DNA of 64,000 nt from Apteryx mantelli (Eukaryota; Chordata; Aves; Apterygiformes; Apterygidae), in the NCBI RefSeq assembly GCF_036417845.1, contig NC_089981.1:24944001-25008000 (forward strand), in the 5' to 3' direction. The position numbers were made by a program, and so were the translations under genes. Of this stretch, positions 1 to 11,800 are shown one piece after another. Below the pieces are notes generated by a model. That model was not told where the DNA came from and ran no database searches. It was given only the letters and a program-made list of their open reading frames with translations. The stretch's first letter is position 1. Each line of letters starts with the position of its first letter.

Positions 1-1230
1 AGGAGTGAGGATTCAGCTCTCGGTTCAATGCTGCGTGCTTCCAAACACTCTCAGCTACCTTGGGTCAAAAACCTGAGACTTAATTTAAAACAGACTACTT
101 GTCACAGGCTTCTGTTGTGACTTTTGTTAAAGCGCTTAATCTCTCTACCTGATCCCCTTAGCCACAAAAGGGTAGTTTTCTCTGCTTGTCTGTCATTTCT
201 GTTTAGGCTATAAGCTCTTCAGAGCAGAGGCAAATCATTTACACTCTGCCAGAAACACTGAGGTCCCGATTTTACTCGGTGCTTTTAAGGGCAAAAAAGT
301 ATATATATTCTAACTTTTTTTCCAGCAGTTAAAAACTACGGCTGAATTAGGCGCCGTTGTCAGAGAGGCTCTGTTAACTGTTGTATGTATGCAGGGGAGC
401 TGGTAGCTTTTACTTCTTCCCTTGCATATTGATAGCAGGGCTTGTTATTCAACCCTACATCTCTTTTCTGAATATTCTGCTCCGTTTTCTTGTTTCATGG
501 TAGAAACCTGCCATTACCTCCAATGTGTCCAAAACCTGCCTGTTTTTCTGCTTCCTTTAAGCCAGTTGTTGTCTTGGCACATCCCATGTCACCTGATTTG
601 CCTGTTTTTGCATATCCTTGGTCACAATTTCATCATCTTTAATTTTGCCTACCCTCTAGTTCTTTTTCCCCCCACTGTTTGCCTAGAGATTAAGTCAGCA
701 TGTGAACCTTGTTACTGATGGTGTAAGGAAAGGGTGATGGTCTCTGCCTTTCCCTGCAGAGCCTGGGTGGCTCTTTTCCTAGACAAACTTGAAAAAAGTG
801 CGGTTTCTCTGGACTACAGTGTCAAAGATTCGCTTTTCTGTGCATCAAAACATGGGAAAGTGCCTGGTTATAGGCTCAGAAACTGTGCTTAGGTGGGCAA
901 ATGAATGAATGCTCAACTTCTGCAGGACGACAGCAGTAAAGAAAATGGGTCTTTTTGGAAGTGGGGTCATTTAGGAAAGCTTAGGCAAACTAAAAGTGAA
1001 AACTGTAGAGTTAATGTGCTCTAATTTTATGCATGATTCATATTGCATGGAAATTCCCTTTCCGAAAATCACTTTAATTTACTGTTGCTTTCTGTGAACA
1101 AACTAAGACACTTCACTTTGGAATAAGGATCCTAAAACAGAATTTCATGTACCTTAGCTTTTACATTTTGCATCTTTTGCTAACTCATCTCTGTCTGGGG
1201 AAACCCTGGAAGTTTAAATAATGTACAATG

Positions 1231-1263
1231 TAGTTTACAAATAAATCTCTAATTTGTAAACTA
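1231..1263. repeat. Perfect 12-bp inverted repeat
   Basis: TAGTTTACAAAT, a 9-base spacer, then ATTTGTAAACTA. Each arm contains a forkhead-like GTAAAC core, and a third copy (GTTTACAGA) follows at about 1,272-1,280. Confidence 0.9.
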
Positions 1264-4200
1264 TAAATTCAGTTTACAGATGAAACTAGATTCAGCCACA
1301 GAGAGTGACTGAATCGGAAGGGGATGGCATTTCTGGGTTTGGCCAAGTTCTTCTGCTATTCCTTGTTAAGGCTGTGGGGAAACAAGTTCAGCAGGAACTT
1401 CAGAATAACATGCAGAGAAGTGAAGGATTTCTGATTTGTTTTTTCCTTTTGTGTGTACTTGGCATTGGCTGAGATCAGTAATGCCAGCTGGCCCACAGAA
1501 AAGAAATCCAGTACCTTACTTCCGATCCCTTCACCTTCTCTCCTTCCCTCACGTTGAATTGCTTTTTGGAAATGAGGAAGATGATAGGTGAGTTGGATGC
1601 AGAACTGTGTGTCACCAAATCCTGCCATATTAGGATAGGGGCACATTTATTGAAACTAATAGGAGACCAGTTTAAAGAAGATACAAGAAATGACGTTTTC
1701 CTTTTACACAGCAAGTAGTGAACTCCTGGAAGGAAGTTGTAAAGACAGTCTCAGCTGCTTGGGAAGGGGTTAGCTGGCCAACACGTCCATAAATAGATAC
1801 TAACGGACTGAGGCAGGGATAAACCTTTTAACAGGTTGTAAAGGTTGGGGCAAGAGGAGATCCAGATAGTGGCCAGCTCTTCCCAAACAGCATCTCCTAC
1901 TGCCATCCGAGGAGACAGGATACTGGTGCAATGGGCTGGTGGCTTTCCCTAATAGTGCATTTCTTAGGTTCTTATGAAACTCAACTTTAAAACTTTATTT
2001 AAAGAAAACATTCATAAACTGGCAGCGTTTCATAGAATAAGATAGTCAAGTGATATTTTAGAAGGGTTTTCTTTTCCGATACTGGCTCGTTTCTCAGCGT
2101 AAAGCAGCATTAATTTCTCTGTTCAAAATTGTTGTAGCTGAGACCACATCCATATGCAGTCGGCACTATAATTTCCTGTGCGCTTTCCTTTTTCCAAAAG
2201 ATGGGCGAGATGCACTTTGCTTTAGTCATCGCTGCGGAATTGCAAATTCCTCAGCGTTGTAGGACACGTTCTTCATTTCCTGTGCACAGCAGAAACTCAT
2301 ACCAAACAAAAATAAACACTTCCTGTCCGAATGGCAAGGCAGCTTCTAGGTAAGCAGGAAGGAATCAGCTACGCGGAGGCCAGACCTGGGCTAATAGTCT
2401 GTCCCTTAAATGCCTGGGAGCATTTTGGGAAGAGAAGGCATGGGTTCATCTGAGACGCTCCTGCCAGAAGTATAGCAGTGAAGAGCTCTGCCTGTTAAAA
2501 TCCTGGCGATTTCTCTTTGCAGGTCTCTCATCAGGTCGCTGACCATCTGATTGCGGCTGAAAGGGAGTTTGGCCATCACCTACTCCTTTGCAATGCACAA
2601 CTGGAGGCTGAGCTCCTAATGATCTCATTTACCTTTCATCTCCCTGCTGCAACTGTGTAATTAATTAGATCATCCAAATTACAGCCCTTTCTCTGTTTAC
2701 TTTGTAAACAAGCTTGTGATATACACAGAAGAAAACCTTCTGTTCCTTACGGATCTCATTGTTGTCAAAAATTAGCTTGTTTAGAAGAGAAAGAGTCTTC
2801 CAAGAGGGGTGCATGGTTGAGAACCTCCTCCACGCGTTGCAGAAGAGCAAAGACGGCCTCTGCCTCCTTGGTAGCAGGGCAGCTACCAAGAGACGGCCAG
2901 GATGGCGTATCTCTCTGTGCACGGCTAAACTGCAGTCTCGCTTGACCTGGGAAAAGCAAGCCGCGTTGCGCTGTGGTAAATAAGAGGCAGAAAACAAAAC
3001 ACGAGGATGAAAATGTCAAACAATCATACTGACAGATCAGAAATCACCAGGGCCTTGAAAACACTACTAATTAACTGCTTGAATGAATCTTTGGCTGCCT
3101 AATTCCTTTGAAAGCTCTGGCTTTAACAGGATCGCTTTAGCGCCTGTGTCCCATTTTTAAGGAGACTTTTTCATGCACAGACCAGGATTTTACAAGGGGC
3201 CTGGGATCTCTGCCTCCTGTTGCTTTGGGCAGTGCACTGTAGGAGGGCTGAGAAAGACTTTTGGTAGCTAAGTGCTCACCTGTTCGAACTGGCTCTAGGT
3301 AAGAGTCACAAAGCTGGTGTTCTCAAAGCCACTGATTGCTTTTAGAAATTTCCAGTCTTTGTCTGAAAATGTGAAATGAAATGTGAAAATGTCTCTCTTT
3401 GGTGCTTTTGAATGTATCACCCAAATCCTCATTCTTACAGAGCCTTGCAAGCCACATACCTGCCTTCTACTGCTCAGCACTAGTCACTTGTCCCTCTCAT
3501 GCCAGGCTTTCTAAAGAGCTCAACCATTATTTAGACCCCAAAAAGAGACGTTTGCATCTCCCCAGGGGAGTCACGCAGCGCCCACCTTCAGTCAGGAGAA
3601 GTCCTATCTCCTGCTCGAGAAAGGACTCAGCTGGTTTGGGGGAGAAAGATCAAATCTGCCTCCACTTGGTGAAGGACTTCAAAGGGCAGATTAGCTATAA
3701 AAGCTGGCGTGTTGCACCAGGAAGAAGCGTCAGGTATGTAGGAAGGTGGGATCCCTCCTAGGTGGTACCGGCAGAGAGGGAGCTGCATAAAGGCAGGGCG
3801 CCCTTTTCGATCTAATCTTACTGCGAGTGTAACAAAGTGTGGTTTTTCTTTCATTTCTTCACGTGTGTCTTTTATAAACATGTGCAACTCTGTTGTCTGT
3901 TTTGGTTGCGGTGAGTAAGTACTTTTATTTGCATGTTACCTTAAGTTAGCTTGGGCCGAGAGTGATTTCAAAGTAACTGGATGGCAACGGGGTGCTCCCT
4001 GCCGATGGGTGGGGCGAATCCATAAATCTCAGCAAGCACCCAACTCCCCTGCACCTTCTCCAGAGCATCTGGAGAGGAACGGCGCGCGGTGGCCTGCCTG
4101 CCTCCTCCTTCTCTGAGGAGACCACCAGGCTGTTAGGAGTGGAAGAGGTGTCCCTGGGGACTAGTGGTATCTGGCAGGCTTTCTGTGAGGGTGGTGGTCC

Positions 4201-5013
4201 TCAAGATGAAGGGCTGAGATGCTCGGAGGGACATGTTCGTTAGTGCAAATGCACCACTGATAGAAGCAAGTGGGCGCATTGATGCACTGTGCACCGATAG
4301 AAACGGATGCGGTGCACCGTGGGGACAGTTAGGCTGGTCCCCCCACCTTCTCGTTCTGTTTAACGTGGAAAAATAGCCACTTCTAGGGTGCGATTCCTCT
4401 TACCAGCCCCAAAGTCTTTTGTTCAAGCGTTCCCTTTTGTGAAATTTCACTGAAAAACACGTTTACCTATCTAAATGTAAGTAAAATGGGTTGTGTTGTC
4501 TGCCTGTTGTAGGTGGGCAGGGTTAAGCGCAGGATGAACGTGCGGCGTCATTGTCAGCAATCTGGGGTGGTTCTCCTCACGCTTCTAGGAGATGCAAGCA
4601 AGGTCGTTTCTGCGTTGCGGGGTTAATCAGTCGTCATGCCAGGCCACAATCTCTCGTCTCAGTCCTCGCACGTTGCTTCCTGTACTCTGTTTTCTTACCA
4701 TTAAGAAAAGAGAGGATGGTAGCTCCCCCCTTACCGAGCCCTTGTGCCTTGGAGGACCCTAGGAAACAGGGCAGGAGTGGACCTCTGAGGGTCACCCGCT
4801 CTTCTCTCCCCTCCCCAGCAGGGTCTGTGCTACCCAGCGCTCAAGCCGGGTGGACGTTTGCATGCAGAGAGCCACAATTTCATGTCGTATTAGCACCTCT
4901 GAGGCGCACAAGACATCAGGGGAGGTAGCTGTCTCATACCCCATTCCCCATTGCTTAGAGAACAGTGTTTTGTCATAATATTTTTAATTTGATGGCTCTT
5001 TGTGTATGATAAA

Positions 5014-5031
5014 GTGTGTGTGTGTGTGTGT
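5014..5031. repeat. (GT)9 microsatellite
   Basis: A short GT tract in the SLC22A18 upstream intron; a G8 run follows at about 5,052. Confidence 0.9.
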
Positions 5032-5707
5032 CTGGTTTTGTGTATGCTTGGTGGGGGGGGAAATGCACGCTATTGTATTTTTATGAGATTAAGTGAGTGG
5101 GCATCTTCCGCTGTGCTTTCCAGAAATTGCCTTAATTGAAAAGCAGACCCAGTGTATGCTGTTTCTGTCTGTCCTTCCCTAGCTGTGCGTCTGTGTTGAC
5201 ACCACTATCTGTCCCTGAAAGAGAAATGCCATGTGCCACTGCAGTCCCTGACGAGCTGTACAGTGAAACCACTGTATTTAATCTGATGTCACCAGCCTGC
5301 TTCCCAGGCAGCATTCCCAATGGTGAAAATCTAAAGTTAGGCAAAAGGAATGAGGAATCCGATCAGATTATTTTATGGTTACAGTCTTGTCTGAACAAAT
5401 ATTTTCTTGCTGCCTTAATGGTTGGTCTGGCTTGGGTGATAAAAATATTTACCAGTTTATAATAAACAGTTGCATCTACAGCCTACATAGTCACATTATT
5501 TGAAGATGAAAGTTAGGGGGATAAGAAAGTTAACATTTAAAGATTAAATTAATAGACTGACTTTGAATAGGATTCTGCTCATGTGTATACGCAGTCACTG
5601 TAACCCCGGGGAGAGCTACTGGCTCGCACCGAAGGTGACTGAGAGTGGATCTGGGCCACTATATGCAGTGTGTGTTGATGTATACTTTTCGTTAACCCTC
5701 CCTCTAG

Positions 5708-5808
5708 GTTTGTTCCTGATTATGTTTTCCATCATCTCTATGGATTTCTTTGGCTTGGAAGCGGTGCAGTCCGGATACCTGATGTCATATTTTGGTGTCC
5801 TTCAAATG
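5708..5808 (+). CDS. SLC22A18: SLC22A18 exon (helices 7-8)
   Basis: 101-bp internal exon. It has acceptor CCTCTAG ending at 5707 and donor GTAAGT from 5809. The first two bases complete a codon begun in the preceding exon (probably Gly), and the exon ends in phase 0 with ATG. It contains MFSIISMDFF and GYLMSYFG, close to the human sequence over its whole length. Confidence 0.94.
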
Positions 5809-8800
5809 GTAAGTGAAGTGAAAGTCCCTCTCTTGCCACACTGCTTTCTAATTTGCACCTTGCTACCTTTTCTACAAATGGTCTCCCAAATTCCGTACAG
5901 TACTGACATGAAAATCATATAAATGCACTCCTAGCTCTGCTGTGTGTTACTTGGCCCCTAAAATCAAAAGTGACTCCAAACTTCTTCTATTCCTTTGGAT
6001 GGAAAGAAGGCAGGGAGAGAAGTGTCCTGATAGCCTTCTTCCTCTGTCTCTGTTTGCAGAGCTTTAAGCTGTGGAACTAAAGTGTCCTTGGACAGATGTG
6101 TTGTCCTAGTTTTTGTAATAAAATTTACGTTGAAGCTGAAGTGTCTGGATTAAGGTTTTCAGTGGTGCAGATTAGCTGATTCACATTTACTTAGAGGCAC
6201 CCTGTAAATTTATATAGGTAGATGATCTTACTGGCGTTTTCACAGAGGCCTTCAGCGCAGAGGAAGGATTCACTTCTGCTCCGTGGGAACAAGCACAGCA
6301 AGCTTGTGCTTTCAAAAAAAAAATGGTGGGCAGCGGGACATGGCTAGCAAAATGAGCAAAAGGGAAAAGTCAGGTGAATTAGACAGGAACAGGATCAAAA
6401 ATAAAGGTGCTGCATTATAGATTGTCCTTTTGGAGGAAGAGGAAGGGGCTAATACTTCTTCAGGAAGAGCAACAGATGGTTATAAGCAAGCCTCAAGGTA
6501 GAAATGCAAGTTAAGCAATATCCTGAGGGAGGGTGGTCCTGTTACTAAGTCTGCATTCATTTGCCAGGCACTGCTGCAGAGTTCCTGTGTGATTTTGAGG
6601 AGCTTCTCATCTGAGAAATGGCAACTCTAGCTCCTTTCTTTGTGACTTGTATTTGCCCTAGCTTTGCTGGTAACACGGGGTCTGCCCTGGCTTCGCCTGC
6701 CTTAGTAGAGGAGCTGGCAAGCATGGCTGTGTCAGTTAAATTCCTATTATATATGTTTGTGCCGTAATCAAATACGCAATCGCAGCATGGACGTGCTGTC
6801 GTTTGAAGCTAGCTAATAGGGGTGCAATAGCACTGGTGGTACAGTGGCACTCATGCAGCCTGATATGGTGCGGTTGTGGTGCTGGGTAGAGCTTGGACGT
6901 TGCGGCTAAGCCTGGGATATCTGACTTCACTGCTATTGTCTTCTATGTTAGTTGGGTTGAAACTGGTGTAGTTATGGTTACCTGTACGGCTGTGTTGGTG
7001 CATCTCCATATGGGTACAGATCTGGAAGATTAGGAAACTATAGCATTCACTCTGCTTCATCATAGGTAACCAGATGTCAGCACAGACCAAAGACCTGATC
7101 CTTCAAACAGTCACACGTAGTTTGGGTTTCATCCCGTAGAGGCCAAGAGCGCAGTACCTGTTAAAGCGCTCTAATCCACTAGTGGCCTACAGGCTCGGGT
7201 GCAATGTCTGCTTCATTGGGGAGGCTTTGCCTTGGGACATTTGGCATAGAAATTAGCTCCTGTCAGCCAGCCAGTTTTCTTTCACCTGTGGCAACCCTGC
7301 AGTTTCTGTCTGTTTTGCTGCACATATTCTGCTATGCATGACTCTGGACATCAGAAATACAGGAGTGAAGCGGTCTCGTGGTACAAAAAAACGTCTCTTC
7401 CTCCTGATGCCACATTGCGGATTGTTGTCAGACCACCAAAAAGGGAAGGGTAAAAGTACATGCTGGTATTTTGTTTATTTAAGTCCAGAACACCTGATTC
7501 CTGATGGCAGCAAAGCCATCTTGCCAGAAAACCTGGAAAGCACTGCTTTCTGATTTGATGCTTATTTTATCCACTTTAAAACTGACGTCTGCAAGCTAGG
7601 AATGCCTCTGCTCTAGTTTATGCAGGACCAAATCCCCAACTAGTCCAAATCGCAATGCTTCCTCCAGAGGAGGATCTGGCTTTAAAATTATTGTAAAACA
7701 TAAGATTTGTGTTCTTATTTCCAGGTCAGGTCTCTGGCTGGAATGGTCCAAAGGTGTCCATTGTAGACAGCGACTGTATGGAGTTAGTGTGTTATGGTTA
7801 CTTTCTGTTGAGGTTCCTCTGATGGAAGAGACACGAAGGGAGCCTGATGTGTGCCAGCTCTGTCCTGTTGCGCCCAGATACTTGTATACCGCCGTCTTTC
7901 CTCTGGTTGTACAGTCAATTGATAGTGCTGGAGATATGCATGCAGATGAAGGTGCAACTGAATTCCACCACGCTACATGGATGGATGGTGATTAATAACT
8001 GCTGACTGGCTTCCCCACTTCACCGAATAATTTATAGCTTTATTCATGGCACGTATAATGTCCTTTTCAGTGAATCTCCTCAACCAGCTCCTCAGCTTCG
8101 ATTTCTCATTCCTTAGTTTGCCTTTCTGTAAAGTGTGGTGGGTTTTTTCCCCTTCTGCCTGACTTGCTCTGAGCTCCCCTGCTAGAGCTGGACCCTCCCA
8201 TGAGTGTCTCTCTTCGGACCTGCTTGCAGACACTTTTCAGGCCTTTTATAGATGAGTGGGTGCTGACATCGCCAAAATGAAGGGGGAAATAAAAAATGAG
8301 CCATCTCCTGTTTACTTGCAACCTCCCTGCAGACACTGGGAACAGGCCTGGCGATTCCCGGCAACTTTTAGTGTTGTTATTGATTTTGTGTTACTGCAGG
8401 CCTGGAAGACCCAACTCCAAGGACTGTCGCTGTCTGAAAAGCATGCAGTTTAAGTGGAAAGCTGGGGGCAGAGATGGGGAGGCAGACGGAGGGGGGTGTT
8501 TCTCACTGTGAGACAGCACGTGGCTGTGTGAAAGGCAGTAGCTGCCCAGCACTCTGCAGACTGGTCTTTTATTTTTATTTTTTTGGCTATGGCATGCAGT
8601 GGAGTGGCAAGAAGAGATGGCGGGGGGCAGTTATGGGTGTTCGTGGGGGTTCATTTCATGCATGGGGCCAGCACGAGAAAAGCCTGAAGGGCATAGAGCA
8701 AAAGTGTACCGAGAGGAGAGGGAAGCCTGGGACTGCGGCCCGTTGGGGTTAAGGCTGGGCAGGGGCACCAAAACTGACAGGTAGCTTATGCCTGACATGA

Positions 8801-11800
8801 GCCACTGTCTGGATAGAGCCCCAGTTCCTCAGATCATTAGGTTCCCTGAGAATCTTAATGTCCCCATCTTTTTTTAATGTATTTTTTAGTTTCCTTGGAT
8901 CCAGTTAAAATCCTGACAGGCCCCCGAATGCTGAAAAATGATGGCACCTTTAATGAGATTTCCAAAGTACGCAATTTCTATTGTTTTAATCAAATCTTGC
9001 TCTTGTCGAAACTGGCATCTTCTGTAGCGCGCACACACACACACGCACACACACACACACAAAAAAAAAAGACGTTGCGGCCTCCTTTCCCGGCCCAGAA
9101 AGCAGTATCAGGATGATTCAAGCGCTGATGGCCTCTCACTGCTTTCCCTTCCTGCCCCAAGGATATTATGCTCCAATTGCTTAACCTTATTTCTCAGCTT
9201 CTCAGCCTCATTTAACCTACTGCGGTGAGAAGTGGCCAACACACCGTAAACATCTGTGTTTCTCACTGCTCTTCCGGTTCGCGCCAGCTGCGGAGCAGCT
9301 AGAAAGGAGATTGAGAGCGGCCTTGAGTGGTCTGCTTGGCGTGGCGTCAAGTCGGCAGCTCGGCGCTCTGTCGGCAGCATCTAAAACACCTCTGTCCGCA
9401 GGAAGGCTGGTGCAAGGCCTTGGTCCCATCTTGCCACTTGATGACTCCTTGGGCCCCCCGAAATTCAGGGAGGTGCCCAGTGCTCAGCCCGAGAGGGAGC
9501 ATTTCCGAGTCCCTCCCGGAGCTGGATTTTGGAGCCTGGGAGCCTCTCAGCCTGGGCTGGCTTCTCCCCAAAGTGCCTCTCCTCTTGCTTCCTTGCTTGC
9601 ACAGCTGCCCCGGGGGCTCTTGTCCACGCAGCGGCACTTAATGGCGTTTGGAGCTGGTTTTGGCTGTGGGTTTTGTCCTCGCAGCCCCATGAGGTTGGCA
9701 CCCGGTTGCTAGTCCCCGCGGCGCCTGGCGTTCCCAGCACCCGTCTGCCCCGGCTGTGCGGGCAGCCTGCCGCGGGGTCCTCCTTCCCCCAGCTCTCCTT
9801 GCGCAGTTTGCCTTTCCTCTGAAAAGTTAACAAAATATTGTGTGTTCTCCAAAGGGTCTTTCTAAGCTGTAACGATGGGATCTGCCACGGTTGCAAACTC
9901 GCAAGCGTGGTCAAGACAGGGTGCTCGGGACCTGATATTTCTCGGAGAGACCTGCGTGGCCAAAAGCTAACAGCTTGCAATGTGTCTGTGGATATATTGT
10001 TGTAGAAGTTACCAGAGGTGTACTTTTCCATGCTGTCCGCAGGGAACGGGCGCTTGCTGGTCCATGGACAAAGCATTGGGCTAGGAATTAGGGTCGATTT
10101 ACTGTCCCAGCCTCTGCCGCTCTCCTGCTTTTCGTCTTGGATAAGTTGCCTCAACTGTTCCCTGCTGCCAATGCTCCATCTGCAAATTCGCTGCTAACCT
10201 TCCTGTGCGAAGTGTTTTGGCACGCCAGAGTAAATCGTGTTGTGTGGGAAGCCCACTGGCTCCGCTGAACGTTGGCTTGGGCTTTCCAACAGCAAAGTAG
10301 TTGAAAGGGTAATTTTCTAACCCCCCCCCCCTTTTCTTTTCGTGACCGTTAAGAAGCTATCATCAGCCACATCTGTTCGCAGTTAGGCACGGAGCATAAT
10401 CTAATAGCAGAGGATCTTGGAAAGTGCGGGGCAGGCTTAAAATGCCGTGAAAGCTGGGGGCGGGGAGAGGGAAGGGGAGCTGAGGGCCAGTCCAGCGAAG
10501 GGTGAGACGATGCTCTGCAGTGATCCCGATCACGCCAGGCTGGGCAAGTAGCTGTGGCTGTGCCAGCGTAAATCCAGGAGGAGGAGGAGTCCGATAGGAG
10601 CTAACGAAATGAGGGCACAGATGCAGAAAGCAGGATGCCTTTGTTCCGGGCATCTTGCATTACCGAAATTTCCCAGCTCGTGATACGTTAGAAGCGTCTT
10701 TATCGGATCTCTGGTGGGTCTCCAGGCAAGAGGTCCGAGATCCTGTCAGGGAGGCGATCCCGCTGTCCAGGGCTGCGAGTCCAGAGTTGCCTCGTCCCAG
10801 AAAGGACACAAACAAAATTTCCCTCAAACCGAATGCCCAGAGGTGGGAGCTGCCGTTCGTGCTCCCTTCAGAGGACCATTTAATTGTGCGTAACGGGCAG
10901 AAAGAGGCCTAGGCGCCAGGTTCTTTTTTTTTTTGGAGTTGTGAACGCAATAACGTGAAGAAAGTCCTAGCGTAGTATCTGCTTGGGATGTGCTGCCGGA
11001 GGATTAGGCAAGTGAAATACCTGGAGTCCCTGGTTAGTATCTGCAGTCACATCTGATGCTTAAATTTCAAACCGTAGGAGGGGGCGGGGAAACTTTCCTT
11101 TAAGAACTTTTTCTCCAAAAACAAAGCAAAACAACCAAACAAAAACTCCGGGTGGGACAAAGGGGTAGATATTTATTACCCTGAGGATCAAGAAATCATA
11201 AGACATCTGTTCTCTTTACTGCTTTTAGTTCGTACTGTTGTAGAAACTCCACCTCTCTCTGTGCAGTTTCTGGAGGGACAAGTTCGTACCGAGTGATGCT
11301 GAAGAGATGAGAGAGATTCCTGGAGGAGAGATTTACATTGCCTATCGTCTTATCACCCGTCTGTCCCTCTTGCTTTTTTTTTTTTCTTCTGTGCAGCAGA
11401 AGAGATGATTAAAGAACTGGGGATTTAATTACAGCCAGGTATGCCTAGGGGGAAAACCCACTTGGGGAAAGGACCTGACAACAACAAACAGAAAGTTCTC
11501 CAGTTTCCTTGCTTTGAAGGATTTAAATCTGTGGAGGGGGGGAAAGAGAGCGATTAGGTTGGCGTTTGCAAAACACACTCTTCTTTCCCCGCTTGGGCGA
11601 AGTGCTGTGTTCAGCAGTTTGGGCCTCGCCGCGCGTTCTCCTTCCAGCCTCGACACCCTCCTGCTGCTCGGCGAGACCTGAGCTACTTCTCCAAAGCTTT
11701 CCAGCATCGCTGTTTCGGTAGAGAAGGCTTTCCTCTTCCCCCGCGCAGGCCGGTGCTAGATTTTTCACCACCTTAAGCCGATAAAGAGCAGTCTGTTGAT

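Larger units (their letters stand above)
1..5707 (+). other. SLC22A18 upstream intron (gene-free)
   Basis: No exon recognisable by homology was seen here. The next upstream SLC22A18 exon, expected to encode the loop before helix 7, was not found, so this is read as one intron continuing off the left edge. Contents: a 12-bp inverted repeat at 1231-1263, a (GT)9 tract at 5014-5031, and a poorly conserved repeat-like stretch near 4228-4320. Open frames in this stretch have no recognisable family. Confidence 0.7.

Noticed and set aside
2521-2659. Open stretch after TTTGCAG as a possible missing SLC22A18 exon
   Set aside because: The translation does not resemble the loop before helix 7, and it runs into a stop without a convincing donor.
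6736-7090. Overlapping minus-strand frames suggesting a transposon remnant
   Set aside because: No reverse transcriptase, transposase or terminal-repeat feature could be recognised; a repeat-library search would be needed.
8900-8968. Exon-like open stretch (SLDPVKILTGPRML..) after a TTTTTTAG acceptor in an SLC22A18 intron
   Set aside because: The flanking SLC22A18 exons are adjacent in the human protein, so no exon belongs here. The stretch resembles no transporter segment and the donor is weak.
9465-10154. 229-codon open frame on the minus strand
   Set aside because: Low-complexity GC-driven composition, overlapped by other long frames in all phases, with no recognisable domain.
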